A stretch of 64,000 nucleotides of DNA from Gorsachius magnificus (GCA_034008185.1 CM067082.1:123009988-123073987); one strand, 5' to 3'; counted from the first letter of the stretch, positions 15,301 to 30,000 are shown. The notes: a model not told the origin generated them from the letters alone. Numbers and translations are program-made.

Positions 15301-18300
15301 AGGGGAAGGGTGTGAAATCCTGACTTTTTCCAGCACTGTAGTGGCTGAGTCAGGACTCCAGGTAGTTACCACCATCTGCTCACGATTCAGAGCTCACATG
15401 TAAGTACTTGCATGTTTTTTCCCAGGATCGTTCCTTTGATCTGAAATACAGAAAATATGATGGTCACCTTTTGAATAGTTAGTTTCTGGTGAGAGATCTC
15501 CCAGGAGGCATGGATGACATGTTTGCTTCTGTGACAGGATACAGATTTACATCCCCAAATTGCCAGAAGCCTGCATTAACCACCACACTGAGCGTGTGTG
15601 CTGGGAAGAAGATGCTTTATACCTCTGCTGGGGCTGCCATTATGCAAAAGAGAGCCAGAAAGAAAATGAGCAAAGAAGGAGCTAACTATAGCATAGTGTT
15701 CAAAACACATGCCTTGGAGCAGGGGAGAAGGTGTGTTCTTTCCAGGTTGTTTATGCATTTAATTTTAAACAGTCTTGGATAAAAATAAACCTGGCAGCAG
15801 AGATCAGAAGTCATTACTCTGCTGGTTTTACATCTCATTAATGCTGTTCACTGCAGTTTGCTCAGGCAATGCGAGCGCCTGCTTTGTTCCTTTCAGAATC
15901 ACCCACTCTCCAGATGCATCTTCCCCTTCCTCATTCTCCTTGTGTTAAAACATAGTTTTGTATGTCAGACTGTGCTGTCTCTGTCTTGCCACGCTGCCAG
16001 TCTTTGGTCATAAGCACTCAAAAGCTGTTGACGGAAACATGGAGTAGTGTTCTCATCCTTACAATAATCTGCAGAAATTCACTGCTGACATCCCCATTCA
16101 GTCGTGACTGTCTGGTGACAATTTCTTTTTAAGATGTTCTTAATCTACGTGGCATTGCCTTTTATTGATCTTTCTTAATTCTAAATTTTTAACAGAGCTA
16201 AGTAAAGCAGGTAGAGTTTTATGTGACTTTCCCCTGCAGTATGTCTCACGTTTGGTTTTTTTTGTTTACTGTGAGATGCAGCATGGCATGAGCACTCCCT
16301 GATACGCAGTGCTTCCAGACAAGTAGGAAAAATGCACCACATGCACTGAATTTTAAAAATGTCATTGGTGTCACCTACATGTCACTGGTAGCTTCAAGAA
16401 TCTGGTGCTCTTACCCAGGTTTCATTACAGGAATGTGCCTACGCCGACTGTAACCAGCCTTTACTTGGAAGCATTTCTCACATTTCTCCTTCCACTGCTG
16501 ATTCATTGTTTGGAGAACAGAGAGGAATGGAAATCAGACTTCTTCATGTCTTACCATGTTTCCTGTCAGACTCTGTAATTTTATTTCCAATTATTCTGTC
16601 AGTTTACCTGTTCCTGATATTAGATCTGGAGTTTTTCCAGTCCTATTTTTAAAGGAAAGGTACCACATTTTCAATTTCACAATTTTTTGCCATAGTGAAT
16701 GATTTTAATTCTCATGTACAGAGGATCACCCATTAGCTTATCCATCTGCTTTTCCTCTTCTTTATTTTATGTGTTACTGTTACAATTTATACTTTTGTAT
16801 TGGCTGAACTGCAGGCAGCTTCTTATACTTTATTAGTCAAATGTACTCTTTACACATTTCTTAACTCTGTAGTGGACTGGTTTTTAAAGTTTCTGGGTAA
16901 TGACTTTACTTGAAAAATCCTTCTTTCATTGCTTTTTTAAGTGTCTCAAGTATTTTTTTTTAATTCACTGAAAAGCGTTCGTTTTTTAACTATCCCTCAC
17001 ACAATGACATTATATTTAATTATTTTGTATACATCACTGCTTTGGACCCAGCTATTCTTATGTATTGATCAAGGATTGTGTCCTTTACATGGATACCTGA
17101 GAAATAATCTTTTCTTGTGAACCTCAGAAACACGCTTCCAAAAAGCAATCATGGTAAGTGCTGAGAAACTTCTGTAACCGGCAACTACTTGATCAGTTTA
17201 TTACTTACACCAGATGAACGGGAGGGGGAGCCAATGTACTAAAAAGCTGCAGAACAACTCCTATGCACTTGAAGGTAATTTTGGACAAGCCTCGGGCAGT
17301 TGGAAAGACAAAGTTCATTTGTACAAAAAGCAGTTTTACTGCAAGTGCTCAGCAAAAAGCGCTGCAGGTGATTAGTTCAGCTGAATGCATTGAAATGTCT
17401 GCAATAAATTTAGGGTCTTCTGAATTCTTAAACTGATTGACGTTTCGTATTTCAACAGGCTAGCTCAAGTTTGAAATAGCCTGTATTAGATTTCAACCTA
17501 TTCAAATGGTAGAAGATGCAGTTAGAAAGCAAAATGTTTCTGACTACTCAAAGAATCTTAATCAAGAGTGACAATCTCTAATGCATACTCTGGCTTTGTT
17601 CCTACTGTGGAGCTAACAGTGATATCATCAGTTGAAGTATTATGCCTGAAATGAACACACAGATTGTAATACAGTTTCTCCACTAGCAGTTAGGTAGGAA
17701 CATGATGACCTTTATTAGTAAAAATGCACTTTAATTCTGTTTTATGGACATTGTTTGATGATAGACTCACATTACCCTGAAAACAATGACAAGTTTTATA
17801 ATACAATTATAACTAAATACTAGCACTGTTACTATTTAAGGTCCTAGGAAAACGTGTTGTAACATTGAGTCAGAGTTTTACTTAGCTGGGATATTTCTCA
17901 TAGGGATATCAATTTTAATTTAACTATCAGAATGGCTTTTCTGGCACACGTCTGAACAGGAAGCCTTTGCAACTCTTCAAAAGACCCTGTTGCCTTTCCT
18001 CTTATCTGTCCATGGTCTATGTGTGTGTTGCAAGTGAAACTTTTTTTTCAGTGCCTAATTCTATCAAGAGCAGTGTGATCAGACATTAAAAATCTAGCTC
18101 GTGTGTGTTTGCTGTCACTCTGAATTCTCAGAAAGATGACATCTCTCTCTGTACCAGCATGCAATGACACATCAGAAGAAACTCCCCACAGAAAGAAGCA
18201 ATCCAAAGTGAGAGCTTTGCAGTTGAAAGATTCTTCCACATCAGAAAATCTATCAAGAACATAGAGTAGTCTTCTACAAATGATCAGGGTCACAGGATAG

Positions 18301-21300
18301 AAATCAAGATGACACAGACGAAGCAAAGAAAGGGGCAACAAAGTGGAAATGAAACAAGGTTTGCACAGGGTGAAATATTACATATTCTCATTACATGTTC
18401 AGCAGTTGCAAAGACTGTGCCTGTTGAGTGTGTTGCAGTATGAAAGGAAAAGCAGTGGAAACCCAGAAGCAATAAAAAACAAACTTGCCTACCTTCAGCT
18501 GAAGGTTTGGCAACTCTGTGTGTGTTCAGTGAATATCCCTTTGGTTGAATGCCTTCAATTTTGCCTGAGCTCTGTGAAGTCGTCCAACTGATGCCACCCG
18601 GCTCCAGCAGTCTGTACTTTGCTTCCGCTTATTTTAGTGATACATATTCCACATTAGCAAAGCAGCCAGCTGAGAAATGGTGTGATGTTTACTCAGTGCA
18701 TGTATCAGATGATGTTTTGCAGGGCTGTAAGCCCTGATCTTTCTGTAACACTAGAGCCTAATGACCCCACTTACACAACATGCTTGAGTTATGCTGCAGT
18801 TGATGGCATAGCTTTAAATTTTTCTCCAGCTTCAAATCTTACCTGAAAAGGACAGGTCAGTAATCTTCAGTAGCTACGGTGAACATAATACAGATAAAAG
18901 GGCAACAAAGAAGGGCTCTAGCACAGGAGAGAGGAGTCATAGAGTAGAAGCAGCATGAAAAACAGCCTTTGTTTCTTAGCCAGAATATATAAAAAGTGTT
19001 GATGGGGAGCATGGCCTAAATTACATTTACATTGCAGATTATTGTTTTTTAATTTAAGGATGCTAGTTCTCTGAGCTGCTCTGTGCCAATGCAGAACTCA
19101 GCTGAAGGTCAAGTCATCAAGGAAGTCATCAATAAGTGAAGATAATAAGACCCAAAGCCCGGTGAATCCACATCTACTACAGTACCACCTGTCTGGCTCT
19201 TTAACACCAGTTTTCGGTTTCTAGACAGTGCAGCCTGATGCTCTGACTGATTATGGTTTTGATTGATTATGTCTGATTTATGTTTTTCTCTCAGAAAATG
19301 GTTTCAAATAACCTTTTTTCTTCTGTTATTTCAAGATCTAAAGAAAACTATTCCTTTGTAAGGCAGTTGGTTTTATTTTTCTCATATCAAGCAAAATCAG
19401 TACTGTGCATAGCACTGATGCTTTCACCAGGAAAGCAGGACAGGGAAAAGACACAGCAAAGGCTTCTCCCACTGCCCGCAGTGAGCTGGGATAGTTCCCT
19501 CTAAGAGTTTCACACCGTGGCCCAGAGGCAGCACCGTCACGAGTTGTGCACCCACGACAGTTCGGTGCCTGGCAGCTGGGGTGTTTCTGTTATGGCTGTG
19601 AAACACTCCCACCGGGCTGGGGCTCTGGGAAACCTTTCCCAGTCCCCTTTTTGTGATCTGGTCACATCACATCTGTGCCCAGTCCTACAGGGGTTAAAAA
19701 GGGGGATGGAGGAAGAGACAGAAATGTACCAGTTTGTGTGCTGTGATGTAGGGGTTCAGTCTGGGAGAGTTTCCAGTTTGGGCTGGTGTGATGAGAGATG
19801 TTTTGCCACCCAGGGTGATCTTTAATCTTGGATCTTCCCACTGCCCATTGCTGTTAACATCACTGCTACACTTCCACCTCCCCTCACTGCAGCTCCTTTT
19901 CCTGCATGGCTACAGCAGCGCCCTCCACCAGGTCTTGAGCATGTTTGACATCTTCAAAGAGGGGGACAGTCTGCACTGATCTTCCAGCTGGGTGTGATTT
20001 TCTTTCTACTCTGTTACAATTTCCAAACATCCATTCTTTCTAACCATAGGGTTACAGATTTTGGTTCTTACTTTAAAAGATAATACAGGGTGTTCTCCAG
20101 AACAGTGATTTCTTGGCTTGTCTTTTGATTTCTCCAGGTCTTTCATGGGCAATCCAATCACCCTTGTTTGTTTTACCAAAAGAGTTGAGCTCTTCATCTT
20201 CTGTAAGGTCTTCTAAGTTCAGGGGGGCTGGGTTTTTCTGGGTTGGTTTTTTGTTTGTTTGTTCCTTTGTTTGTTTTGTGAGAACTAAAAGGTTTTAATT
20301 CTCTGAATGGCCCAGCCAGTCCCTTCCTCATGGGAGAAGAATATAAAAATATAATCACAAGGGCTTTACTTTTTCTCCTATTTCTCTGACTGCTTGCAGG
20401 TGACTCCGAGGGACTTCAAATATTGGGTTATTATTGGGTATGAATTTCTTATTACTTCATCTGCAGACATTCACTTTATTGGTTTTTTTGAGAGCTTATA
20501 ACTTCACTGGAAATCGTAGTATCAAGTGTACATTTTATGACAGCACTCAACATCAAGAGGTTTCAAAGGCAGTTTTCTTAACTTTGAGTAGTGTGTAAGT
20601 CTAAACAAAAGCTTGATACTAGCACGATGAGAATCTGTAACTTGGGAGTTTCATTTTAGAACAAGAAAATATTAATGAAATTCTGAAATGTTTGATCATC
20701 TGGTGACTGATTCTGCTTTCTTTTACTGTCTTCAGCTATTACAGCTACATGTCTCCAGAGAATCAAATTCATGGCTGTAGTGATTGCTAAAACAGTCAGC
20801 TACCAGATGCTTGTTTTAAGCTATTTTTAAGGGAGTTCCTGCATGAACACAATAGCTTGTTCATTTTTCTTTTATTTTTGTTTAACTGAGGCCCTTCTCT
20901 CTCTCACACACATGGAGGGTGGAAGAGGAAAGAGAGGGACTAGGAAACCCTGACCGCTCTGTAGAGCTCTTTTCCATAGTTGTGGATGTACCCCGTATAG
21001 GTAGAACTTTCTATTTTTCCTGTGACTTGTGCATGGGTACTGTTTCTTTCCAGCCGCAGAAGGGGAGGCATTCTCCCTTTTGTAAAGCCACCTTTTGAAG
21101 GAAGGCCTCTTCATTTGTTGCCTCAGCCCATCTTTGCCAGTAAATGTGTATTTCAGTAGGTAGAACCAGTCTGAGTTTGTACACTCTTGTGCCTGTCTCT
21201 GAAACTCTTTCTTTTCAAGTTCTAAGTGGTGCAGGGGTTTTCTTGATGAACAGGAGCATTTTTTTCACTACTCTCAGCAGTGGTATCCCCTTACAGTTTT

Positions 21301-24300
21301 AAATTAAAATGCTTCAAACTTTCTAACTGTGGGCAAATATACATTTGTTTAAAATTTGCAAGTAAGTGGAGTTTTCAATCTTGCCAAGCTTTGTGGCAAT
21401 TACATAGTGCTACAAGCAATTTGTAAGTATCGAATAGACTTTGGTTAGTTCAAAAATTATAGGGGTTTTCTCTTATACTTTAATGCGTGTATGAGACTCT
21501 GAATCTGCCAATATGTGTTTAATCACAGAAGATGCAAATGCCAGTAAGTCCACACAATGTGTACAAAGCATGCCAGACGTGTGAACTTAACTGTTTATTT
21601 CTTGTCAGTCTCAGGGAATTCAAGGTCTTAAAAAATTACAGGTGTCAGCTAGAAATTAATGCAGCCATATGTCTCACACATGTCTGCCTGACGTTTGGCT
21701 CCTACACCCAAACTTCAATGGAGAGGATTTACTCTCCATATTGGCCTTGTGTTTAGTTCCCTGTCACCATGATCAAAATGAGAAACCTCTTCTGGGCATT
21801 GTATTGGGAAAGTTGGGTGTAGACCACTGTATTAAAGCATCTCAACAGGGGCTTGCAAGGCTGGCGTATGTATATATCAGGCCTGAAGGTTTGGGCTTTT
21901 GTTTTTCAGCTTTGGGCTTTTGTTTTTTCAGCTTTAGGCTTTTGTTTTTCAGCTGTGATTGTTTCTTGCTGATACATCCTTTCCTGGATTATTTCTCTTT
22001 AGCTTCAAAGCTTGCCTCAGAAAAGCTAAGGCCAATATTTGTATTCTTTGTTTGAATTCCATTTCATGGAAGATGTAGGAGAGGCAGTCCAGCACTTAAA
22101 AAGAAGTGAATGTTTTGCTGCTGTTGCCTTGAATCCTTTATAGCAAGAAAAGCTAATTTAATGACTGAAGCAACAGCTTTGCTTAAAAGGCATCTTATAC
22201 CAGGAATCCCAGATTTATGTCCCAGAGGGATCAATACTTCATCCTTCATTTATCCAGTACTAAATAGTCTATTTGGAAAGAGCTTGTCTACAGTGAATGG
22301 ATGATGAACCTCCCCCCTCCTTCTGAAAAAGTTGTGGTTTCTCTACTCTCTCTGAACAAAGTCCTGTCCTGGTATTGCTCTGCTGTTTGCTCATTGATTA
22401 CTGTCCCAAATATATGTTCTATACTCTCTTGCTGCTTCACAGGGTATGTACAGATAACTAGACATTAAAAGTCTGCACCACATAGGTTACTACAATAATA
22501 ATACTACAATAACTCTGTGCACTGAGTAATTTTATTTTTTTTTTTTAAGTAATGGTCCCTAACAGTTCAGCACTGATAAATAGGATGTTGGATAAAGATA
22601 TCTAGCCCAGAACAATGTTTTCAGCAATCCTGGTTTTACAGCTCCTTCCCTACTATTCATATGCATTTTCTTGATCTGTGTCTGAAGCTCAGGAGAAAAA
22701 TAATCAGCTTTTGTGGGATTTAGACATTACAGTGCTCCTCTGTTCCTAAGCACTCAAGTAATAAAGGCTTTGGTAATCATCTCCAGCATGCAGTATTACT
22801 ATCTTCCCAAAGCTGTCATTGCTGTTAAGTTTAATGGCTACTCTACAACTTAGAAGCAGCTATGAAAATCAAAAAGGATGGCACCACAACTATAGACTGA
22901 AATCCAGAAAGCTGTGGTTCTTGCTCCAAGAAAAATATTGAATGCATTAGCAGAATATGACTTCATTAACAGCATTAAAAGTTATCATTTACAGGAAGAC
23001 AAGCTCTACTTTGGGACATATTTCAGTGAATGACAACTTTTTGAATATTTCAACTAACGTGCATTGACAGCTAGTTTAGGGCAGCAGGTCTAAAAGCATT
23101 TAAGATTACAGCAGTGTCCTTTAGAGTAATATGAAGAATTGTTGTTGTACTCATTTTTAAAAGACATTTTTGCAGAATGATTAGCATATACTAATGTTCA
23201 TATATAATTAAAACCACAGGCATGTCTCCTAGCTAATTATGTTGCCCAGTATCTTTCTAAAAATACTGTCTTTTATACCTTTCTTTTTTTTACATAGTAG
23301 AAAAAGGAACATCTTCTAAATTTTGCTTCTTCATGACTTTTATAGTTTTGCTTAGGGTTGACTCAGTTTTGGGACTGGAGGGTTGGATTGCTTCCTTCTG
23401 CTTCTCCTCCATCCTCACCTCTATACATGAAACCTACATAATTCTCATCAGTCCTTTCTGCAGCCCTGGCTGGATTTGTTGATGATCTCTTATTTCTATC
23501 TAGCCAGCAGCGAGTCCCCTCCTAGGCTGCTGTCACTGCTTCTGCCACGCTGTGATTTTGCTTTTGTGACATTACCCGTTCTAGGAATAGCAGGGCAGAT
23601 TTCCTAGATTTCTGCAAGCCACCTATCTGAATAAGAATACACCACTCCGCAGCTCAAAAGCTGATATTGTTTCCTGAGCTAGCAAAGCAATATTGATAAT
23701 ATTTCTTAGCTGTTTTGACAATTATTTTTTTCATTTCGGTCTCATGATTGTTACATGAATAGCTGCTATAATTTTGATTTAGGACAGCATCATTCAATAT
23801 TTCAGAAAATCAGGATCAATTTCAATACAGCTTTTCCAATTATCTTTTACTTTCAGGAAAAAAAACCCCAAAGTGGGTAGGACTGCTATTGTGTCTCTGG
23901 GGATTTCTTGTTTACAATTGTAAGGCTTGATTCTCTTCTGTTTTACAGTGATATAAATAAGGCATAAAAGTAAGGCACAATGTAAATGTAGACTGGTATA
24001 AAAACAGTGGGGAGAGAGGAAATAATTTAGGCCTAAGACGGGCAAAATGGAGAGCATTTAGATGAGGGTGGAGCGCATGATTTTCAAAGCAGAGGGGGCA
24101 AAGACAGAAGGTCCATGAATCCAAAGCGGACCAGGAATCTGAACTCAAATCCTGCCGAAAAGCACAAGAGGCAGCTGGTTTGATGTCCCTGCCCAGACTT
24201 GCCACAACTATATGATTTTAGATATGCCTTTTCAGGTAGAAAGACATACAGGTAAGACACTTGACAGACAGAAAGGGAACATAGCCATGTAATGCAAGAC

Positions 24301-26516
24301 CTCCCTGCACCTCCAGGGCCTGGGAAAGGAGAGGAAAGGCAGGCAGGCTGTTCCCATGTCCTCACTGGTTCTGGGTGGCTGCAGAGACCAAGCACACCTC
24401 ACCATAGCTTAGAGTACCCGGGAGGTGGTTTGGAAACCAGGAGCTCCAATGCCTGGGGTACTGCAGACCCACCAGGACCCACCTTTGATGGGCCTGGGCC
24501 TGGGAGCAGCTGATGTAAAGCAAACTTCACTCCCAGGTAGTTAAAGTCATGCAAAGCCTCATCTGCTGTTACCACATCCTAACAGAGCCAACAGCTTCTT
24601 CTGCAATGGAGCTGGGCACTGCTGCTGTCATAATAAAAGGAATGAAAAAATGAAGTTTAAAGAAATAAATTTGAAAAGAAAGCAGGAAAGTAAATAAAGT
24701 CAAGCTAAAATCAAGCCTGCTCTTCAGCTCATTACAGCGAAAAGAGCAGGGACAAGAAATCAGCAAGTCCTTAATGGAAGGAGAAGGGCAGTTAACAGCG
24801 GGGACTGGAAATGCACAATGTTTGTGCCTGAAATATCTTGTTGCTCACATCTCATTTTCTACCAGTGTTTTCCACCATAATGGCCATTAAACAACACCAC
24901 ATACATACGCAAAAGCTTGTGTTGTGGAAATGGTTTTCTCCTCCTCAGTCATTACAGAGCACCCTGTGGCACTAAAGAACTGCCCCTGCAATGCAAGGAG
25001 CCGTTCCCTCTTGCCGCCTACCGGCACTGGGTGCACATATCTGCCCTTGCTGCCAGTTACTGAACATGGGCTTTGGCATCCCTGACTGAGCTGCAGCGTC
25101 ACCAAAAAAAGCAAAGATTCCTCAAGTCACTGGAAAATCAGTTGCATAATTCACATTCAGCAAGGGTGTGGGGAGGAAAGGAAAGTACAAATCGTGGAGG
25201 CAGTTGGTGTGCTCCATATCCAGCATCTAGATGGAGAAATACACAGGCACTGAAAAATAAGGATGAAAATTCAGTTGTGGAAAGGACTAAGGGAAACCTG
25301 TAAGGGGCTAAAGGAAGGTGAAGAGACTTCATGGGAAAACGAAGGTCCCCATGACTCCCATTCCTCCGGAAGAAGAGAACAAAAGGACTGGACATAGTCA
25401 AGGGGAAGGAAAGCTGAGGAACTGATCACATGGAAATTAGGGAGGCAGACCTGATGACATTTACTGGAGAGACAGCGCTGAAGGGAGACAAAGTTATAAG
25501 GAAAGCAGGCGGCTTTAGGAAGGAGCAAAGTAAATGCAATTTAAAAAGACCAAAGAATTTCAATGAAAAGTGTAAGAAGTGGAAAAAGACTGTAGAAAAT
25601 TCACCCAGACATAATAGGATGATGCTGGGGAAACAGAAAGTAAGAATCAGAGCAGGACTAAGATGTTACTGGCTCTGTTTTATTGAATGTTTGGCCCATC
25701 CAGCATTCTGCCCTGTGAGTGACTATTGGCTTGCTTCCTTCCCTAGATTCTGCTCCTTTGAATGCAGACTATACCAGTCTCTTTTTTTTTCAGCTGACTG
25801 ATCTTGCACTCATACAGTTGAAAGTCCATAAAAATTTTAAAAAGTAATCTTACAGCAAAAAGCAGCATTAAAATAGCAAAGCGTTGCGCTGCCACAGGCC
25901 GCAGCTGCAGGAATGGGGTCTAATTTTCACTCTGATCAGCTCTTCAGCTGAGCATTTTCATGTCTGTGTTCTCATTCTGTGCAGTAACCAAGAGGTAACA
26001 ACTGAAAGCTATGGAGAAGCTTCATATTATTAATCATGTAGTCACTTCATTAGTAATTAGAACTTATATAACAGGAGGACATACACACACTGAAACAATT
26101 ATAAATTATTCAGTTGAAACCACACTTACCAAAATGCCTAAGCAAATTATCCTCTCTTTCATATGGTTTTGAGGTCTGTATCTTATTTGTCCATAAAGCT
26201 GTGGATCCTTTATTTTCTTTAATTTGTTCTCATGTGGAAGAAAGAGAACACCCATGATCCTGTTTTCTTTGGATGAATTTCAGAGCAAAGAGTATCTCTG
26301 ATAGCACTAAATAACTCATTGAGCTAAGCCTTACTTGCAAACTCGTAAAATGATAGCAATTCTTGGAAGCATCTTTTCATTGTTGAAATTGATAGTCCTG
26401 TAGTATCATCTTCTGATTAAAGTTGCTTTGGATATATTGAGGGGGGAAGATTACCACCCAATCTCTATTTGTGTTCCTTTTAATAATACTGACATATAGT
26501 TCAGTAATAACCAAAA
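12331..26516. other. Long intergenic region, no gene recognised
   Basis: About 14 kb of AT-rich single-copy-looking sequence. Open frames on both strands are short and lack the composition or motifs of known proteins. It contains a G13 run at about 15019-15031 and the three-unit tandem repeat at 21890-21953. No CR1 3' end, LTR pair, tRNA or snRNA is recognised. It may include unrecognised lncRNA exons or conserved enhancers. Confidence 0.45.
21890..21953. repeat. Three tandem units of a 21-22 bp repeat
   Basis: Three adjacent copies of TTTGGGCTTTTGTTTTTCAGC. The second has one extra T and the third has TTTAGG at its start. Each unit ends in a pyrimidine tract plus CAG, so each looks like a splice acceptor. 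Confidence 0.9.
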
Positions 26517-26921
26517 TGTCTGTTCTGGTTTCAGCTGGGATAGAGTTAATTTTCCTCCTAGTAGTTGGCATAGTGCTGTGGTTTGGATTTAGTATGAGAA
26601 GAATGTTGATAACTCACTGATGTTTTAGTTGTTGCTCAGCAGTGCTTACACTAGCCAAGGACTCTTCAGCTTCCCCTGCTCTGCCAGGGGCACAAGAAGC
26701 TGGGAGGGGGCACAGCCAGGACAGCTGACCCCAGCTGGCCAAAGGGCTATTCCAGACCATAGGACGTCGTGTTCAGTATATAAGCTGGGGGGAGTTCGCC
26801 ATGGGGCAGTGATTACTGCTTGAGGATGGGCATCAGTTGGCAAGTGGTGAGCAGTTGCGTCACTTGTTTTTCCTGGATTTTGTTTTTCTCTCTCTTTTTG
26901 TTTTTTTTTTCCTTTTCATTA

Positions 26922-26960
<39 letters not shown>

Positions 26961-27083
26961 ATCATTAAACTGTTCTTATCTCAACCCATGAGTTTTCTTA
27001 CTTTTGCCCTTCCAATTCTCTCCCGCATCCCACCAGAGGAGGCTGTGTGGTGCTTGGTTGCTGACTGGCATTAAACCATGACA
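26517..27083 (+). mobile_element. Solo LTR of an avian endogenous retrovirus
   Basis: About 565 bases that begin TGTCTGTTCTGGTTTCAGCT, followed by GGGATAGAGTTAAT, and end AACCATGACA. The TGTC and GACA ends form the short inverted repeat of an LTR. Inside are the bird-LTR phrases CAGCTGACCCCAGCTGGCC and TATCTCAACCCATGAG, a TATA box at 26777-26783 and an ATTAAA signal at 26964-26969. No gag, pol or env remains follow, so it is a solo LTR left by recombination. I think it is an ERVL-type family, but the class is from memory. A clean target-site duplication is not visible, so the exact 5' base is uncertain. It carries no coding capacity. Confidence 0.85.
26923..26958. repeat. (ATT)12 microsatellite inside the LTR
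   Basis: Twelve perfect ATT units lie just before the LTR's ATTAAA signal. Other copies of this LTR family as I know them have an irregular TTATTA-rich stretch here, so this looks like a local expansion. Confidence 0.95.
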
Positions 27084-30000
27084 ATATTGCTTATATGTAA
27101 ATGTATAGAATGTTTCTGTCCTCTGATAACAAGTAAACTCCTTCCCATCTGAAGCACAGGTTTAATTTCAACTGGAAGTGAAGTTTTAAAGAAGTTCTCA
27201 TGCCTCACAGGCCAGGCACATTACTGGGTTTTTGACAACAGTGTTTTCATTTCTGATCAGCTTCCTCTGTTTCTTGAGTTTGTGCTTAGGAGAAGCTCTG
27301 GTTAAAAGGATGTTTCGCCAACCAAGTAAAAACTCCTTTAGGAAGGAATATTCCCATACTCCAAGGTGGGAAGTAGAAATGGGAGCTTCTGCTATTCTTT
27401 TCTGCTCCAGGCTTGCTCTGGCTTTTCACTCTAAGGGTTGGGTGTACCCGTGCCGCACAAGGCAGCACTATGTCAAGATTTCCAGATTAATTCTTACTGA
27501 GCTAGCATTGCTATCAAAAAGGTAAGATCTGCATTAGCAGAGCACTGCATGAGAACCAGGTTCTCCTGCTGAGAAACTAGCTTGGATGCCTCTACTCATT
27601 TAGCACTAGGTCAGGCATCATGGCCAGGTACTGTGTCACTGTGTGGAGATGTGGGCAGTGTTTCGGAGGGGAAGAGCACTGACCGCTTCCCCAGGTGATT
27701 CACCAGGCAAGCCTGCCTGTTAGCAATCCGTGCGTGGTGTCCCGTGGCCTTCCAAAGGATGTGCTCGGTCATGAGTGACACAGAGAGGCTGAGAGACTTT
27801 TGCATCTTTGGCTCCTGATCAAACTCCTCCATGAGGGGAGAGGCAGGCAAGTGGCCATGACTGACTGAGAACATTGATCTGGGTATTGATTTGTCTCTTT
27901 CTCCAGCCCGAGCAGAGCAGGGTCCTGTCCCTCCTTTCGAAGGGAGCTGGTTGTGCGGGGCCCAAAGCAGAGCAGCATGTGTCAAGCGCCGCTGGAAACG
28001 CCTGGGGAGGCTCTGCAGTCATTACAGCCAACGCTTTGCCCAGCGCCAGGAGCAGCACTATTGATTTTGCTCCGTTCTCTTGCCATCAAGATGAGTTCAA
28101 GACTCAGTTCTTCTAAAAGCTGCAGGAGAGAAATGTCAGCAGAAGATCCACTGCACCTCCACATATTGTTCAGAAGGCCCGTGGGGTTAGCTGGGCCTAA
28201 TGCAGTAGGACAATATATAATCTTTCTCTTCGATTGCTGGAAATCTGTTGTTATGCCAGGCTCTGCCTGTCCTGAGAGAGGAGTATTGCGCCAAATTTCA
28301 TACTGAGTGCAACTCTATAAATCAGCACTAATGCTTAGCTTATTAGAACTACAGGCAAATAAGAGAAGGCTAAATGGGTAATGCTATGTATTTAACTATG
28401 CATGAGGTACAATTCAAACGGCACGAGGCCTTTGTGTTGGACATACTGTCAGTGGACTCAGTAATGAAGCTATTTACTGGGGAACACTCACTCTCCTTTA
28501 GCCAAATGACAAGAAATCCTTTTTGGCATTGTAAGACTGTGATGCTGCAAGTTTTGCAGTGCAGAAATAAACTTGAAAATCTAATTTAACGCTGAGCAAT
28601 AGCTTGCTGATCACAGACCGTAACATTTGTCTTAAGGTAAATCACTTTCCCCTAGACAACAGCAATTAATGTTTAGACATAGAGGTATAATGGGCAATTC
28701 AAAAAGAGAGTAATGTCTTCATCCCTGTGTTTCATAAACTCATTGTCCGGAATGCACACAGCTCCGCTTAACCTTCACCGATGTCCTTTGCAGAACTCCC
28801 TGCAAGTGTTCCAGACATTTGCTTCTTAAAGGACGGTCAAAAATATAATGAGATTAAAATGATTGTGATTTATTCTTGAAGCTGTTTGTTGCAAGATTCT
28901 GACCCAGATTCAGCCCTCCTTAGGGCGGTTTTGCACTGCACTCTGGGCAGAATGCCCTTGAAAAGGGCAGAGCTGGTGGTGTGTTTGTGGACTACACTCC
29001 AAGGTGTCTGAAGCAGCAAAAGTCAAACTCTGCTTGCTTTGTGATTTCTTTTTTTAAAGTCAGAAAAAGCTAAAGGCAAAAAAAATAAAAGTAGTCTGTA
29101 AAGAATATGCTGTCTAAAATCTGTTTTGAGATCATTTTTTGGTAAATAGTGCATTAACAAGAAATCAAAGTGATTCCTCCAATACATCTGAAATCAGACC
29201 TTATTGTTGAAAAAAAATAAAGAGAGGAGATTAGCCATTCTAGATAGTACTATTTGGGTTTGCACTTTGGTACTGATGCTGAAAGTGCCAAGTTGGCACT
29301 CAGTGTCCAGCTTTACAAACGTGACATTTTACCTTTTGCTGAAATGCTCTGTAACATAACGGGGCTCTCGTTTCCTTTTTCCTGAGAGATGGGCTTTTGT
29401 CATCCTGATTCTGCTAAGAAAAAGACAGATTTATTGGAAACATCATCATCTCCACTGGCTTTAGCTTATACCTTAGTGTTCTTCCTCCAGCCTGTCCTTT
29501 CTGCATTCTCCTTCCTCCCATCCCATTTTCATTTCTCTTCTTCACCCTTCTCCCTCTCCTTGATCAGGTAAGACTGCACACCTCCGTGACACCTGGGTTA
29601 GAAAGCTGTCCCGTAAAGAGGCTGAATGCTAATGCCAGCTCACCAGATTTCACAGGCTGTGGATTTAACCTAGCTGCAAGGGTGCAAGGAGTGCTGCAGC
29701 AGCACAAGCCTCACCTGTATCTCCTGCACTTTCACTCTGCTGTGTCCACTTTGTTTTGTCTTTGCAGAAACACAGCTAATTTCTCAACAACTCCTCAGGG
29801 AAAGAGCATGCTATCTGTTCTTCTTTTCTAGAGACTCTTTTCAGACGTGCTTCAGCTGCTGGGATGATCAGATAAGTGCACCAATAAGGATTCCGGTCTC
29901 ACTGCTGCCAGACCAGACAAATTCTTCTTGATACAAAGCAAATCAAGTTTGTTTGCTTTGCCTCTGTGTGTCTTACACACAGGCGCATACACACGTATAG

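Noticed and set aside
26820..27074. 84-residue frame with a poly-Tyr run
   Set aside because: It lies wholly inside the solo LTR; the Tyr run is the ATT microsatellite.
29389..29571. Possible exon ending at TCAG/GTAAGA
   Set aside because: The donor is acceptable, but there is no convincing acceptor upstream and the translation is low-complexity Ser/Phe/Leu.
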